In this document: positions 26,925-36,391 of the stretch, one piece after another
Layout: each line of letters starts with the position of its first letter
Position numbering within the stretch: position 1 is the stretch's first letter
Assembly (NCBI GenBank): GCA_011525625.1
Contig: WYAX01000009.1
Location: 62,001-126,000 of the forward strand
Reading direction: 5' to 3'
Origin: Nitrospira defluvii
Lineage (GTDB): Bacteria > Nitrospirota > Nitrospiria > Nitrospirales > Nitrospiraceae
Length of the DNA: 64,000 bases
Notes under the pieces: generated by a model
What the model saw: the letters and a program-made list of their open reading frames with translations, nothing else
What the model was told of the DNA's origin: nothing
Database searches by the model: none
Program-made: the position numbers and the translations under genes

Positions 26925-27014
26925 ATGTGTCCATTTGCGGAATGGCTGGGCTTCTGTCCATTTGCAGCGCCGAGCCGCATGGGTCGGCCGACGGAGACCA
27001 GATGGGTGCCATGA
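26925..27014 (+). CDS. 29-aa Cys-Pro microprotein, copy 2
   Basis: ATG 26925 to TGA 27014, preceded by AGGAGGTGAC, an excellent ribosome site five bases upstream. The product begins MCPFAEWLGFCPFAAPSR and ends in GRPTETRWVP. It starts six bases after the merR stop. The N-terminal 18 residues match the copy at 26238 (MCP-x5/6-LGFCP-x4-SR) while the tails differ. Two such frames, each with a strong ribosome site and each next to a metal operon, make chance unlikely. Possible roles are a metal-binding peptide or a regulatory leader. Confidence 0.68.
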   Translation: MCPFAEWLGFCPFAAPSRMGRPTETRWVP

Positions 27015-27079
27015 GATGGGTGCCATGAAATGGGCAACTCACGGGTAACGCATCTGCTGGATCTCCGGGCTTCGATGCG

Positions 27080-27097
27080 GCCAGCCTCGGGGCTGGC
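27080..27097 (+). other. Stem-loop upstream of the merB-merT gene
   Basis: GCCAGCC-TCGG-GGCTGGC forms a perfect 7-bp stem with a four-base loop. It has no T-run, so it is not a standard terminator. It lies between microprotein 2 and the fusion gene and could attenuate, stabilise or process the message. Confidence 0.5.
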
Positions 27098-27131
27098 TAC
27101 CTAAGGCGTTTAAGAGACAAGGAGAGAACTT

Positions 27132-28319
27132 ATGGCAGACACATGCTGTGAAGGCGCTAGGGGCGTCGACAATATCTCAGGCTGGGCCGGTGAGACCGGC
27201 ACAATTCAACCGGATACGGGGGAAAGGCCGGTTGTTCCAACAGCGACCGAAACCGCTAAAGGGCTCGTGGCTGAAGCCATGTCCATGCTCGGATGGGATC
27301 ACACCAAGTTGAACCACACTGAAGATGCCGTTCGGCGTTACATCCTCACGCAGTACCCATTGCAAGGAGGAGCGCCAAGTTGCCGAGAGATCGAAGAGGT
27401 ACTCGGGCTGGCCGGCACGGAGGTCCAGACCATTCTCAGGCGACTCCATGAGCTAGACATCCTCTATCTTGAGCCTGGGTGCCTTGAGATCCGGCTCGCC
27501 TATCCATTCTCTTCTGTCCCAACGCGACATGTCGTGAAGTTTGAGGATTGGGCGGAAGCGAAACCTGTCTACGCTCAGTGCGCGGTCGATGCGTTAGGAA
27601 TTCCCTTCATGTTTAGTCACGACCTCTCCGTTGCTTCCTCATGTGCGCACTGCTCCAAGCCGGTCACACTTGAGGTGCGCAACCGGATGATTGTGACCCA
27701 CAACCCGGCGGAAACCGTCGTGTGGGCGGGGACGACTCGTTCAGGGCCCGCGGCGACATCCGTCTGTCCCACCATCAATTTCTTTTGTTCTTCGGATCAT
27801 GTCGTTGCATGGTTGCAAGGCCAAGCCGACACAAGGGGGGCGATTATCAGCCTCGCTGAGGCGTTCTACATCGGCAAGGAGCTATTTGAGCCTCTGCGCA
27901 TTGCAGAATCGGATTCGACATCTCACTCGACGAGGAATGCGCAGACAGTTCACGCTGAAAGAGCGGCGTTGACGGCCACTTCAACGGGATCTCTGGTGGC
28001 GGCGTTTTTGGCATCTGTGTGTTGCATCGGCCCACTTGTGTTCGCTGCTCTGGGCGTAGGGATCGGAGGGACCGGATTGCTGGCCGGCGCGGCGGGATTT
28101 CTCAAGGGACTGCTGCCCTACCGACCGTGGTTCATCGGCCTGACCGTACTGTTGCTTGGAGTCAGCTTCTACCTGGCGTGCCGGAAACCAACGAGCGCAT
28201 GTGCTCCCGGTTCGATCTGTGCTCTCCGTGAGACCACGCGAGCGTCTCGGGTGCTCCTGTGGGTCGTGACAGCCATTGCCCTCGGGTTGGTTTTGGCGCC
28301 CTATTGGTTGGGAGTCTAA
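27132..28319 (+). CDS. MerB-MerT fusion: organomercurial lyase joined to mercury transporter
   Basis: 395 aa. AAGGAGAG precedes the ATG. Residues about 40-260 are alkylmercury lyase: C150 and D153 in AQCAVDALGIPFMF and C212 in TSVCPTINFF match MerB Cys96, Asp99 and Cys159 in order and almost in spacing. Residues about 283-395 are MerT: CC at 297-298 in the first helix (ASVCCIGPLVFAALG), PYRPWFIGLTVLLLG, and the loop pair C357/C363 (CAPGSIC), as in MerT 24-25 and 76/82. The joined protein would cleave organomercury C-Hg bonds at the cytoplasmic face of a mercury importer. Both halves keep their key residues. Confidence 0.92.
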   Translation: MADTCCEGARGVDNISGWAGETGTIQPDTGERPVVPTATETAKGLVAEAMSMLGWDHTKLNHTEDAVRRYILTQYPLQGGAPSCREIEEVLGLAGTEVQTILRRLHELDILYLEPGCLEIRLAYPFSSVPTRHVVKFEDWAEAKPVYAQCAVDALGIPFMFSHDLSVASSCAHCSKPVTLEVRNRMIVTHNPAETVVWAGTTRSGPAATSVCPTINFFCSSDHVVAWLQGQADTRGAIISLAEAFYIGKELFEPLRIAESDSTSHSTRNAQTVHAERAALTATSTGSLVAAFLASVCCIGPLVFAALGVGIGGTGLLAGAAGFLKGLLPYRPWFIGLTVLLLGVSFYLACRKPTSACAPGSICALRETTRASRVLLWVVTAIALGLVLAPYWLGV

Positions 28320-28354
28320 CGTTGGTCTTTGTGCGGAACAAAGAGAGGATGACC

Positions 28355-28726
28355 ATGAAGTCAGGAACACTAACGTTAGGTTGCTTCCTTTTTGCGGTTT
28401 CTTCCCTGCTCCTTGGTGGTGGCTGGCAGATTGATGGCGATAGCCTAGCAGCAGAAGCTCAGGAGCTTCAGACGATCACCCTGCGGATTGAAGGAATGAG
28501 CTGTGGCGCCTGCATCAAAGATGTGCGGGCCGCCCTTTCCAAAGTGCCAGGTGTCAAGGTAGCAGAGGTCAAAGTTGGAACGAAGTGGTTCTTCTTGAAT
28601 GACTACTCCGATGCACGGGCAATTGTCACATGCGAGCGAGGGACAACGACGGCTGACGAGTTGATCAAGGCAGTCGAGGCAGCGAGTAGCGCGATCAGTA
28701 CTTACAAAGCCAAGCAAGTTGACTGA
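28355..28726 (+). CDS. MerP-like periplasmic metal-binding protein
   Basis: About 123 aa; GAGG lies six bases before ATG 28355 (ATG 28349 also in frame). An N-terminal export signal is followed by an HMA-type domain with GMSCGACIKDVRAALSKVPG (C50, C53) and a Thr-Cys later in the domain. Larger than classical MerP (about 91 aa) because of an insert around residues 75-97 (WFFLNDYSDARAIVTCERG). It would bind periplasmic Hg(II) and hand it to the MerT part of the preceding fusion. It could also be a general HMA metallochaperone; the neighbourhood favours mercury. Confidence 0.85.
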   Translation: MKSGTLTLGCFLFAVSSLLLGGGWQIDGDSLAAEAQELQTITLRIEGMSCGACIKDVRAALSKVPGVKVAEVKVGTKWFFLNDYSDARAIVTCERGTTTADELIKAVEAASSAISTYKAKQVD

Positions 28727-28744
28727 AGGCTTAAAGGAGGAACG

Positions 28745-29134
28745 ATGAATAGAGCGCAAGAGACAGGAGTAAACGATTCCATCTTTGCGGAACTGCGTCG
28801 CTTGAGCCCGAAGGTAACCGGCGGGTTACTACGCATGCGCCAGGAGACCTATCGGGATGCGGCGGTCGCCGCCAAATATAAACTGCTGGCGGCAATGGTC
28901 GTCTCCATCACCATTCGTTGCGAACCCTGTCTCAGGGCTTATGTGAGGATGGCCCATGAGAAGGGTGTCTCTCAGGAGGAACTGATTGAATTCCTCGACG
29001 TGGCCATAACGATGCAAGGCTGTCCCGGCGAAGAGTGGGCGCTCAAGGCGTATCGAATCTACAAGGAATGTCTGATAGGTGGGCCCATAGACAAGACCAC
29101 GCTGTGTTGCGAGCACGGCGGTTCCGACGCATGA
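28745..29134 (+). CDS. AhpD/carboxymuconolactone decarboxylase-like protein
   Basis: 129 aa, AAAGGAGG before the ATG. The family motif CEPCLRAYVRMAHEKGVSQE holds the CxxC pair (C59, C62) and the His that in AhpD form the peroxidase site. A further Cys near residue 96 and a C-terminal CC (LCCEHGG) are unusual. It directly follows the MerP-like gene, 18 bp away, so it probably belongs to the mercury unit, perhaps giving thiol-redox or peroxide protection. Substrate not known. Confidence 0.85.
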   Translation: MNRAQETGVNDSIFAELRRLSPKVTGGLLRMRQETYRDAAVAAKYKLLAAMVVSITIRCEPCLRAYVRMAHEKGVSQEELIEFLDVAITMQGCPGEEWALKAYRIYKECLIGGPIDKTTLCCEHGGSDA

Positions 29135-29214
29135 GAGAACAAGACTGGCCGTGCATGATATTTCTGAACGTCTAGAATCTGTTGCGCGACTGGAGAGACG
29201 GTAGGCTACGAATC

Positions 29215-29844
29215 ATGAGGCACTCCAGGAATAAAACGAACCGATCAGAACCGCCAAGTGAGGGCGTTTCCACCACATCGCTGGCGACGTCTGAGCCTCA
29301 CCTGAACGACATGATCCAACGACTTCTAGAGCATGAGTCTGCGTTCCGAGTGTTTCTACGTCGTCGTGTTGGTGACGAGGCTCTGGCTGAGGACTTATTG
29401 CAACAAAGCATGATCCGAGCCGTTCACTGTCACCATTCCGTACGAAATGATGACAGTGTGGTGGCCTGGTTCTATACAATCATTCGCCGCACACTCATCG
29501 ACTATTATCGCTCGAAAGGCGCGGAAGCTCGTCGTAATGAAGCCTTTCTCCAAGAACTGACTCTCTCTGGAGACGATACGGAGCCCCCACTCGACGAGGT
29601 GAAAGCCACCGTCTGCACCTGCCTTCACCGTCTCCTTCCGAAGCTACGTTCGAACTATGCCGAGCTCATCCGGAGAATCGATCTCGAGGACGAATCTCCG
29701 AAACGCGTCGCAGAGGAGTTGAAGATCTCCCACAACAATCTCACGGTTCGGTTGCACCGAGCCCGTCAAGCCTTGCGCGCCAGCCTGGAACAGTCCTGCG
29801 GGGTCTGCAGTACACACGGCTGCCTGAATTGCACCTGCGAATAA
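29215..29844 (+). CDS. CorE-like ECF sigma factor with Cys-rich tail
   Basis: About 209 aa from ATG 29215 (a TTG at 29182 is also possible). Sigma2 region about 35-105 (DEALAEDLLQQSMIRAV, VVAWFYTIIRRTLIDYYRSK) and sigma4 about 135-190 (ESPKRVAEELKISHNNLTVR, LHRARQALR). There is a CxC (C134, C136) in the linker between the domains and a Cys cluster at the end (C195, C198, C203, C206, C208). Both features are known from CorE-type ECF factors, which bind Cu or Cd directly and need no anti-sigma factor. None is seen here. It precedes copZ/copA and is a likely metal-responsive activator. Confidence 0.88.
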   Translation: MRHSRNKTNRSEPPSEGVSTTSLATSEPHLNDMIQRLLEHESAFRVFLRRRVGDEALAEDLLQQSMIRAVHCHHSVRNDDSVVAWFYTIIRRTLIDYYRSKGAEARRNEAFLQELTLSGDDTEPPLDEVKATVCTCLHRLLPKLRSNYAELIRRIDLEDESPKRVAEELKISHNNLTVRLHRARQALRASLEQSCGVCSTHGCLNCTCE

Positions 29845-30015
29845 ACCAGTTTGCCGGCATCGTCCGCAACGACGAGTCCTAGCCTCATACCCACGCCAGC
29901 TCAATTGTATCTACAGGCACTGTAATAATTGGCGCTCTCTTCCGTCTGAAGGGGTGAAGGATGCGCGTTTTTTGAATGTGAGACGCGCGAAACCCACTCA
30001 CTGAGGAGGTTCGCC

Positions 30016-30234
30016 ATGGACGAATTGACCCTGAAGATCACCGGGATGAGCTGCGGGCATTGCGTCGGACAGGTCACGAAGGCGCTGACCCGGCTCGACG
30101 GCGTGCAGGTAAACAGCGTAAAGGTCGGCGAAGCGATCGTCGTGTATGATCCGAGGGAAATCGTTCCCACGGAGATTATCCAGGCTGTGACCGAGGCAGG
30201 ATATGAGACCCAATTGGTCAGGAGGGTGGCATGA
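30016..30234 (+). CDS. copZ: Copper chaperone CopZ-like HMA protein
   Basis: 72 aa, a single HMA ferredoxin-fold domain with GMSCGHC (C13, C16) and a conserved C-terminal AVTEAGYE. GAGGAGG precedes the ATG. It overlaps the next gene by an ATGA. In the family it carries Cu(I) in the cytoplasm to the N-terminal HMA domain of CopA, which lies two genes downstream in the same operon. Confidence 0.92.
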   Translation: MDELTLKITGMSCGHCVGQVTKALTRLDGVQVNSVKVGEAIVVYDPREIVPTEIIQAVTEAGYETQLVRRVA

Positions 30235-30611
30235 GCGTGATGGAATGGATCGTCATCATCGGCGGCATCTCCTTAATCGCCTGGATCAATTGGTATTTCT
30301 TTCTGGCCCGACAGCCGGTGTCGAACGCCGGGATTGACGGGGAGGGAGTCCAGGAGGTCGCCATTGTGGTTGAAGGCGGCTATCACCCAGCCGTGGTAAG
30401 CGTGAAGAGGGACAGGCCGGTCCGGCTCGTCTTCGACCGCCGAGAACGGTCAGGTTGTTCGGAAGAGGTTGTCTTTCCGGATTTCGGGGTCCGCAAGTTT
30501 TTGCCCGCCTTCCGAAAGACCTCGATCGAGCTGACGCCGGCACAGACGGGCCATTTCGAATTCACCTGCGGGATGAGCATGTTGCACGGTCGGCTCATCG
30601 TGCAAGACTGA
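30231..30611 (+). CDS. Membrane-anchored cupredoxin-like protein
   Basis: 126 aa. One N-terminal membrane helix ([20 protein letters not shown]) holds a periplasmic cupredoxin-type beta-barrel: [33 protein letters not shown] and [14 protein letters not shown]. The His, Cys and the C-G-M-S-M-L-H-G segment are plausible copper ligands as in EfeO/plastocyanin-like domains. It starts in ATGA overlap with copZ and is followed 13 bp later by copA, suggesting it accepts Cu(I) from the pump on the outer face or reports it. Confidence 0.85.
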   Translation: MSVMEWIVIIGGISLIAWINWYFFLARQPVSNAGIDGEGVQEVAIVVEGGYHPAVVSVKRDRPVRLVFDRRERSGCSEEVVFPDFGVRKFLPAFRKTSIELTPAQTGHFEFTCGMSMLHGRLIVQD

Positions 30612-30624
30612 CGAGGAGAAAACC

Positions 30625-33045
30625 ATGCCAACTACGATTCCCCTGATGGTGATAGAGAAACGGAACCGGACAGAGACGACCGACACCGGAACCACAGCGA
30701 CGACCCGTGAGAAGGTCATGATTCCCGTGAAGGGAATGACCTGCGCCGCCTGTCAGGCGCGAGTGCAACGGGCGTTGCAGGCAACGCCGGGCGTCCTCAA
30801 CGCCTCAGTGAACCTCATGCTGAAGAATGCTGCCGTCACGTACGATCCTATGGTGACCTCCCCCATGGTCCTGGTCGAGGCGATCCGCGAGACCGGCTAT
30901 GGCGCGGAACTAGCCGCGCAGGATCAGAGCGCGTTCGATGAGCAGGAGGCACAGGATCGGGCGCAGGAGGAAGAATATCGGGAACTCAGGCGCAAGGCGT
31001 TGTGGAGTGGAAGCATCGGTCTGCTGGCCATGGCACTGTCCATGCCGCTCATGGGGTCTGCCGAGGCGGATGTTCATGGACCGGTTGCCGATCCGTTCAT
31101 GCGATGGGCGATGGAATCCATGACCCCCGCCATCCACGCCGTCGCTCCCTGGCTCTATGCGTTCACCCCATGGGTGCTCTCGTACGCGCTGCTCGCGCTG
31201 ACCTTGCTCGTCATGGGTTGGGCGGGGCGGCATTTCTACGTGCGCGCCTGGTCCGCCTTCCGACATCACTCGGCGGACATGAACACACTCATCGCAGTCG
31301 GCACAGGGGCAGCCTTCCTCTACTCCGTGCTGGCGACTGTGGCGCCGGAGTTCTTTCTGAATCGGGGCGTGCTGCCGGACCTCTATTATGAGGCGGTGGT
31401 CATGATCATTGCGCTGATCCTGACCGGCAACGCGCTGGAGGCACGGGCCAAGCGCCAGACCTCTGCGGCCTTGAGGCGTCTGGTGGAACTCCAACCGAAC
31501 ACGGCGCGGGTGGTGCGGGCCGGCGCTGAGATAGACATCCCAGTGAACGAAGTGCAGAGCCAGGAGATCGTGATCGTGCGACCGGGAGAACGCATTCCTG
31601 TGGATGGAGCAATCATTTCCGGGACGAGCGCGGTCGATGAATCGATGGTGACGGGCGAATCATTGCCGGTCGAGAAACAGCCGGGGGATCGCCTCATCGG
31701 TGGCACGATCAATAGGACCGGCGCCTTCCGGTATCGCGCGACGACGCTGGGGGCGGACAGCGTCCTGGCCCATATCGTCAAGCTGATGCGTGATGCTCAG
31801 GGCTCACGGGCACCCATCCAGACGCTTGCCGATCAGGTCAGCGGGATCTTCGTGCCGATCGTGCTGTCACTCGCGATCGCGACGTTCGTGATCTGGTTTG
31901 TGACCGTTGACCAGGCGCCGGCCGTGCGTGCGTTTGCCGCGGCGGTGGCGGTCCTGATCATTGCCTGCCCCTGCGCGATGGGACTTGCCGTGCCGACTGC
32001 CGTCATGGTGGCGACCGGCAAGGGAGCCGAAGGGGGTATCCTGATCAAGGGCGGCGAGGCGTTGCAGCGGGCCGGCCAGATCAACGCCGTCGTGTTGGAT
32101 AAGACCGGCACGATCACCGAGGGGCGGCCGACCGTCACGGACGTGGTACCGGTTTTGGGTTCAGAGTGGTCTGAAAACGATCTCGTACGGCTGGTCGCCT
32201 CGATCGAGACCTCCTCTGAACATCCGCTGGCTGAGGCGATCGTGCGCTATGCGAAGGAGCAGGCGCTGTCCCTCGCGACGGTAGACTCGTTCCACTCCGT
32301 CACGGGACGGGGCGCGACCGGCGTGGTAGACGGCGCCGCGCTGGCTGTCGGCAATGAGGCACTCATGGCTGATCATGCGGTGGATCTCACCACAATGAAA
32401 GCGGAAGCGGAACGTCTAGCCGGCGAGGGGAAAACGCCGATGTATATCGCGATCAACGGAACGTTGGCGGGGTTGATCGCCGTAGCCGATCCGATCAAGC
32501 CGACATCCCGTGAGGTCGTTCAACAATTGAACCGACTGGGGCTCACGGTCGTGATGCTGACGGGAGATCATCAACGCACCGCGGAGGCCATCGCACGGCA
32601 GGCCGGGATCGACCGCGTGGTCGCTGGGGTATTGCCGGATGGCAAAGTGGCCGAAGTCCGACGCCGTCAGCAGGCAGGAGAAGTTGTTGCGATGGTGGGC
32701 GATGGTATCAACGATGCTCCAGCCCTGGCGCAGGCCGATGTCGGATTCGCGATCGGCACCGGAACCGATATCGCCCTGGAGGCGAGCGGCGTGACGTTGA
32801 TGCGGAACGATCTCCAGGGCGTCGCGTCGGCGATTCTTCTGGCCCGGCGAACGATGCGGACGATGAAACAGAATTTGTTCTGGGCATTCGTCTACAACGT
32901 CGTCGGCATTCCAGTAGCAGCCGGCATTCTCTACCCGGCCTTCGGTATTCTGCTCAGTCCCATTCTGGCCAGTGCGGCCATGGCGTTCAGTTCAGTCAGC
33001 GTGGTGACGAACAGCCTGCGGCTCCGGCGTGCGCGGGTGGCGTGA
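30625..33045 (+). CDS. copA: Cu(I)-exporting P1B ATPase CopA
   Basis: 806 aa. One HMA domain (GMTCAAC, C40 and C43), eight membrane helices, TGES, CPC motif C448-P-C450 in [20 protein letters not shown], phosphorylation Asp D492 in [25 protein letters not shown] and [14 protein letters not shown]. All marks of a P1B-1 Cu(I)/Ag(I) exporter are intact. GAGGAG precedes the ATG. The operon copZ-cupredoxin-copA is compact and lies after the CorE-like sigma factor. This is the only canonical CPC ATPase in the window. Confidence 0.96.
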   Translation: MPTTIPLMVIEKRNRTETTDTGTTATTREKVMIPVKGMTCAACQARVQRALQATPGVLNASVNLMLKNAAVTYDPMVTSPMVLVEAIRETGYGAELAAQDQSAFDEQEAQDRAQEEEYRELRRKALWSGSIGLLAMALSMPLMGSAEADVHGPVADPFMRWAMESMTPAIHAVAPWLYAFTPWVLSYALLALTLLVMGWAGRHFYVRAWSAFRHHSADMNTLIAVGTGAAFLYSVLATVAPEFFLNRGVLPDLYYEAVVMIIALILTGNALEARAKRQTSAALRRLVELQPNTARVVRAGAEIDIPVNEVQSQEIVIVRPGERIPVDGAIISGTSAVDESMVTGESLPVEKQPGDRLIGGTINRTGAFRYRATTLGADSVLAHIVKLMRDAQGSRAPIQTLADQVSGIFVPIVLSLAIATFVIWFVTVDQAPAVRAFAAAVAVLIIACPCAMGLAVPTAVMVATGKGAEGGILIKGGEALQRAGQINAVVLDKTGTITEGRPTVTDVVPVLGSEWSENDLVRLVASIETSSEHPLAEAIVRYAKEQALSLATVDSFHSVTGRGATGVVDGAALAVGNEALMADHAVDLTTMKAEAERLAGEGKTPMYIAINGTLAGLIAVADPIKPTSREVVQQLNRLGLTVVMLTGDHQRTAEAIARQAGIDRVVAGVLPDGKVAEVRRRQQAGEVVAMVGDGINDAPALAQADVGFAIGTGTDIALEASGVTLMRNDLQGVASAILLARRTMRTMKQNLFWAFVYNVVGIPVAAGILYPAFGILLSPILASAAMAFSSVSVVTNSLRLRRARVA

Positions 33046-33340
33046 GGGATTCGGAGAGACGAAAGGAGAAGATGTGAGGCGCTTCGCTACGGTATGACAT
33101 GGGCGATTGACCCGAAATGCCTCAAGAGGATCCGTCTATGAGGTTCATGGTTTGCGGTGAAGGTTTGCGTAAGTTGCTAAAATCACATGCAATAACTAAA
33201 TGCTGCCGTTCTCATTGGCTGGGCACCGCTCATGCTTTATCTACAGGCGGGTGAGTCGATAGACTTGACGTGGTGGCTACAAATTGGCAGAAGCTGTGCA
33301 CAAAGTCGGATGAGCCGTGCTCCAGGGAGTGCTTGGTTCA

Positions 33341-33697
33341 ATGATTCCGCGGATGAATAGGCAGTGTATCGCGCTGGTACTTGCCTTCGCCCTCTGTCAG
33401 GTGATCGGGATGATGTGTGCCGTACCCGATCTGTCGGTCCCGAAAGGAACCGCCATCTTGCTGGAAGAAGCTATGACATGCCCGATGGATGGGACAGTCA
33501 TGTGTCCACCGTCACTCACCTCGTCTCCCGAACGCCAGATAAAGAACAGCATGGTCACAGACATTGATCATGCGCCGATCCTGCTCAGCGTTGCCGTAGC
33601 TCTTAGAAGTCCTTCAGTCCCGACGCCGTGGTCTTGGAGCAGCGTGTTGTCCATTGTTTCCGTCTCCATAGGTTCTTCCCCGGTCCTCAGGATCTGA
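33341..33697 (+). CDS. Small exported Cys/Met protein at the head of Cus operon 2
   Basis: About 118 aa; start uncertain (ATG 33341 or 33353, GTG 33317), no strong ribosome site. Signal peptide IALVLAFALCQVIGMMC, then TCPMDGTVMCPPSL, which resembles a metal-binding loop, a second hydrophobic stretch, and a terminal VLRI as in the protein ahead of Cus operon 1. The 295 bp before it (33046-33340) show no other gene. The shared position and end suggest one rapidly diverging family of pump-associated exported proteins; function unknown. Confidence 0.55.
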   Translation: MIPRMNRQCIALVLAFALCQVIGMMCAVPDLSVPKGTAILLEEAMTCPMDGTVMCPPSLTSSPERQIKNSMVTDIDHAPILLSVAVALRSPSVPTPWSWSSVLSIVSVSIGSSPVLRI

Positions 33698-33788
33698 TCC
33701 CACACCGCCAATTCGTTCACGTACCGCTCAATGTCCAACATTGAACGGTACGGATTCCATTACTCAACGTCCTCCTGGAGGTGCTGTC

Positions 33789-35132
33789 GTGAAACGATCA
33801 CTCGTTCATAGCCTGCCGTGGGTCTTTTCTGCCCTCACACTCTCCATCTTAGACCTCACCCCACTGAGTGTCAGTGGCGCACAAGAGACTGGTGGGGTTA
33901 CACGCTCGGATAGCGCGGTCCACACGGCACCCGGTGACGATCGGATTCATCTCCAGAGTCTCATCGAGGAATTCGCCCGGCAGAACCCGGAGATTAAGGC
34001 AGCGCGAGAGCGGTGGGAGGCAGCCAGAGCCGTCGTTCCCCAGGTGCAAACGCTCCCGGATCCCAAGCTTCAGGTCGGCTATCAACGGATGCCAATGGTG
34101 GAGCCGCTTCAAGGGGCCATGTACGGTCTTGCGCAGGAAATTCCATTCCCTGGCAAGCTGCGCCTCCGAGGCGAGGTCGCCACGAGAGAGGCGGAGCGGT
34201 TCGAGCAGGAGTATCTTGCGACGCGGCTCCGGTTGATCGCCCGGCTGAAGCAGGCTTATTTCGATCTGCATTTCATCCACAAAGGGATTGAGATTGTCGA
34301 GCGAAACAAGCAACTGCTGCTGCAGTTCGAGAAGACGGCCAAAGCCCGCTACAGTGTGGGGCAAGCAGCCCAGCAGGACATCTTTCGCGCCCAGGTAGAG
34401 ATTTCCCGTGTCCTCGACCGGCTCGCCGTGCTCGAACAGCAAAAAGAAAGTCTGCACGCGGAGATCAATCGTCTCTTGAATCGTCCTCCTGCTGGGCCCC
34501 TCGGCACTCCCGAGGAGATCCATGTCACACTCCTGACTGTGCCATTGCCGGAGCTGAGTCAACGGGCCGAGGACTTCTCGCCTATCCTGAGAGCCTCCGT
34601 AAAGGGCGTGGAACGGGGCGAGCAAGCAGTCTCGCTCGCGCGGCGACAGTACTTTCCTGATTTTGACATCAATGCATTAGGACTGCGGAACGATCGCATT
34701 AACGACAACGGTTACCAGGTGATGCTCGGAATTAAGATTCCTCTCTGGTACGAAACGAAGCAGCGTCAAGGTGTGAGGGAGGCGGCTGCCGGCTTGAACA
34801 GTGCACGCGAAGAGTTTACGGCCACGCGTCAGGAGGTCCTGTTCCAAGTGAAGGATTCATTCGTCCAGGCTCAGCGGGCGGAGCGGCTCGTGATGATCCT
34901 GCGTGATGCCATCATTCCACAGGCAACGCTAGCGCTCCGAGCCGCGCAATCGAGCTACGCAGTCGGCAAAGTAGATTTCCTCACGCTCTTAAATAGTCTA
35001 TTGACGTTACAGGACAGTGAACTCGAGCTTCATGGCGAGATGGTCTCACATGAGAAAGCGCTCGCGCGGTTGGAAGCCATAACCGGTGGGCCTTTGACTG
35101 GGGTAGTCCAGGAGGGAACTCAGGGCCAATGA
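33789..35132 (+). CDS. cusC: Outer-membrane channel of Cus-type efflux system 2 (TolC family)
   Basis: About 447 aa from GTG 33789, chosen because GGAGGTG lies six bases upstream (a TTG at 33741 is also open). Signal peptide, then two outer-membrane-efflux repeats: LIEEFARQNPEIKAARERWE, MYGLAQEIPFPGKLRLRG, AKARYSVGQAAQQDIFRAQV and YAVGKVDFLTLLNSLLTLQD. The layout and the IPFPGKL motif are as in the channel at 12000, but the sequences are well diverged, so the operons are not a recent duplication. It overlaps the adaptor gene by ATGA. Confidence 0.92.
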   Translation: MKRSLVHSLPWVFSALTLSILDLTPLSVSGAQETGGVTRSDSAVHTAPGDDRIHLQSLIEEFARQNPEIKAARERWEAARAVVPQVQTLPDPKLQVGYQRMPMVEPLQGAMYGLAQEIPFPGKLRLRGEVATREAERFEQEYLATRLRLIARLKQAYFDLHFIHKGIEIVERNKQLLLQFEKTAKARYSVGQAAQQDIFRAQVEISRVLDRLAVLEQQKESLHAEINRLLNRPPAGPLGTPEEIHVTLLTVPLPELSQRAEDFSPILRASVKGVERGEQAVSLARRQYFPDFDINALGLRNDRINDNGYQVMLGIKIPLWYETKQRQGVREAAAGLNSAREEFTATRQEVLFQVKDSFVQAQRAERLVMILRDAIIPQATLALRAAQSSYAVGKVDFLTLLNSLLTLQDSELELHGEMVSHEKALARLEAITGGPLTGVVQEGTQGQ

Positions 35133-36385
35133 CTCGTCGGCCTCTGTATATCGGCCTTACACTTCTGCTGACTGTGGGGCTCGCCATTACGTGGTGGTGG
35201 GCAACTCGGGATTCCATGCCGGCACCTCCCGAGACGCAACCTGACGCGATGCCGACCCATGAGGCCATGCCCGGTATGGAACATCCAGGGGACAAGCCGG
35301 CATCGAAAGCACAGGCGGGAGGCGACCTGCCCTCGCCGCCACCGGATCTGACGTCGCGCACCGTGACGATCTCGCCCGAGCGGTTACAGACGATCGGCGT
35401 GAAATTTGAGGAGGTCGCACGGCGCCCGCTCGAAAAAGTCATTCGCACCGTCGGCCGGGTAGCGATCGATGAGCGCCGCTTCGCACGTGTCAACCTCAAA
35501 TTCGCCGGCTGGATCGACGAACTCTTCGTGAGCGCCATCGGGGATCACGTGAAGAAGGGGCAGAGCCTCTTTACCATCTACAGCCCGGATATCGTCGCGA
35601 CCCAAGAGGAATATCTGTTGGCCCTGCAGAGTATCAGGGAGCTTGGTCAAAGCGAGTTCCCTGAAGTGTCCCGTGGGGCGAAAGATCTGCTCGAAGCCAC
35701 CCGGCGACGGTTCCAATTGTGGGATATCACGCCGGATCATATTCGGGACCTCGAGCAAACGGGAAAAGTTCTCCGAACCCTGCCAATGCATTCTCCGATT
35801 ACGGGAACGGTCATTCGCATGGAAGCCCGAAGAGGCACCTACGTGAGTCCCGGGACAGAGCTGTATATGATTGCCGATCTCGCGCACATCTGGATCTTAG
35901 GCGACATCTATGAGTACGAGCTGCCCTTCATCACCATCGGTCAAGGGGCCACGGTCACGCTCTCCTACGATCCCAGTACGAAGCTCCACGGCCATGTCGG
36001 ATTCATCTATCCGACGCTTGATCCCAAGACGCGGACGGCCAAGGTTCGATTCGAGCTGGAGAATCCCGGTGAAAAGCTCAAGCCGGAGATGTATGCGAAT
36101 GTGGCGTTGAAGATCCCGTTTGGGACACGCCTGGCGGTCCCGCGCGACGCGGTCATTGAATCGGGGGAGCGCCAGTTGATTTTCATCCACCATGGAGGGG
36201 GCAAACTGGAATGGCGGTCCGTCAAGCTGGGCGTGAGTGCCGAGGACTGGGTGGAGGTGGTGGAGGGACTCAAGGAAGGTGATCACATCATCACGTCGGC
36301 GAACTTTTTGATCGACTCAGAGAGCCAATTGAAGGCAGCCGTGAGCGGTATGGCGGGGATGCCGGGCATGAAGATGAAGGATTGA
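35129..36385 (+). CDS. cusB: Periplasmic adaptor of Cus-type efflux system 2 (CusB-like)
   Basis: 418 aa, normal CusB length, without the extra YtkA-like domain seen in the first system. N-terminal anchor, a short Met/His linker (MPTHEAMPGMEHPGDKP), then LKFAGWIDELFVSAIGDHVK, YSPDIVATQEEYLLALQS, the hairpin, MHSPITGTVIRMEARRGTYV, LAHIWILGDIYEYELPF, and a C-terminal SANFLIDSESQL ending in MAGMPGMKMKD. It bridges the RND pump and the outer-membrane channel. It begins inside the channel's stop codon and ends six bases before cusA, so the three genes are co-translated. Confidence 0.92.
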   Translation: MTRRPLYIGLTLLLTVGLAITWWWATRDSMPAPPETQPDAMPTHEAMPGMEHPGDKPASKAQAGGDLPSPPPDLTSRTVTISPERLQTIGVKFEEVARRPLEKVIRTVGRVAIDERRFARVNLKFAGWIDELFVSAIGDHVKKGQSLFTIYSPDIVATQEEYLLALQSIRELGQSEFPEVSRGAKDLLEATRRRFQLWDITPDHIRDLEQTGKVLRTLPMHSPITGTVIRMEARRGTYVSPGTELYMIADLAHIWILGDIYEYELPFITIGQGATVTLSYDPSTKLHGHVGFIYPTLDPKTRTAKVRFELENPGEKLKPEMYANVALKIPFGTRLAVPRDAVIESGERQLIFIHHGGGKLEWRSVKLGVSAEDWVEVVEGLKEGDHIITSANFLIDSESQLKAAVSGMAGMPGMKMKD

Positions 36386-36391
36386 ACGCCC

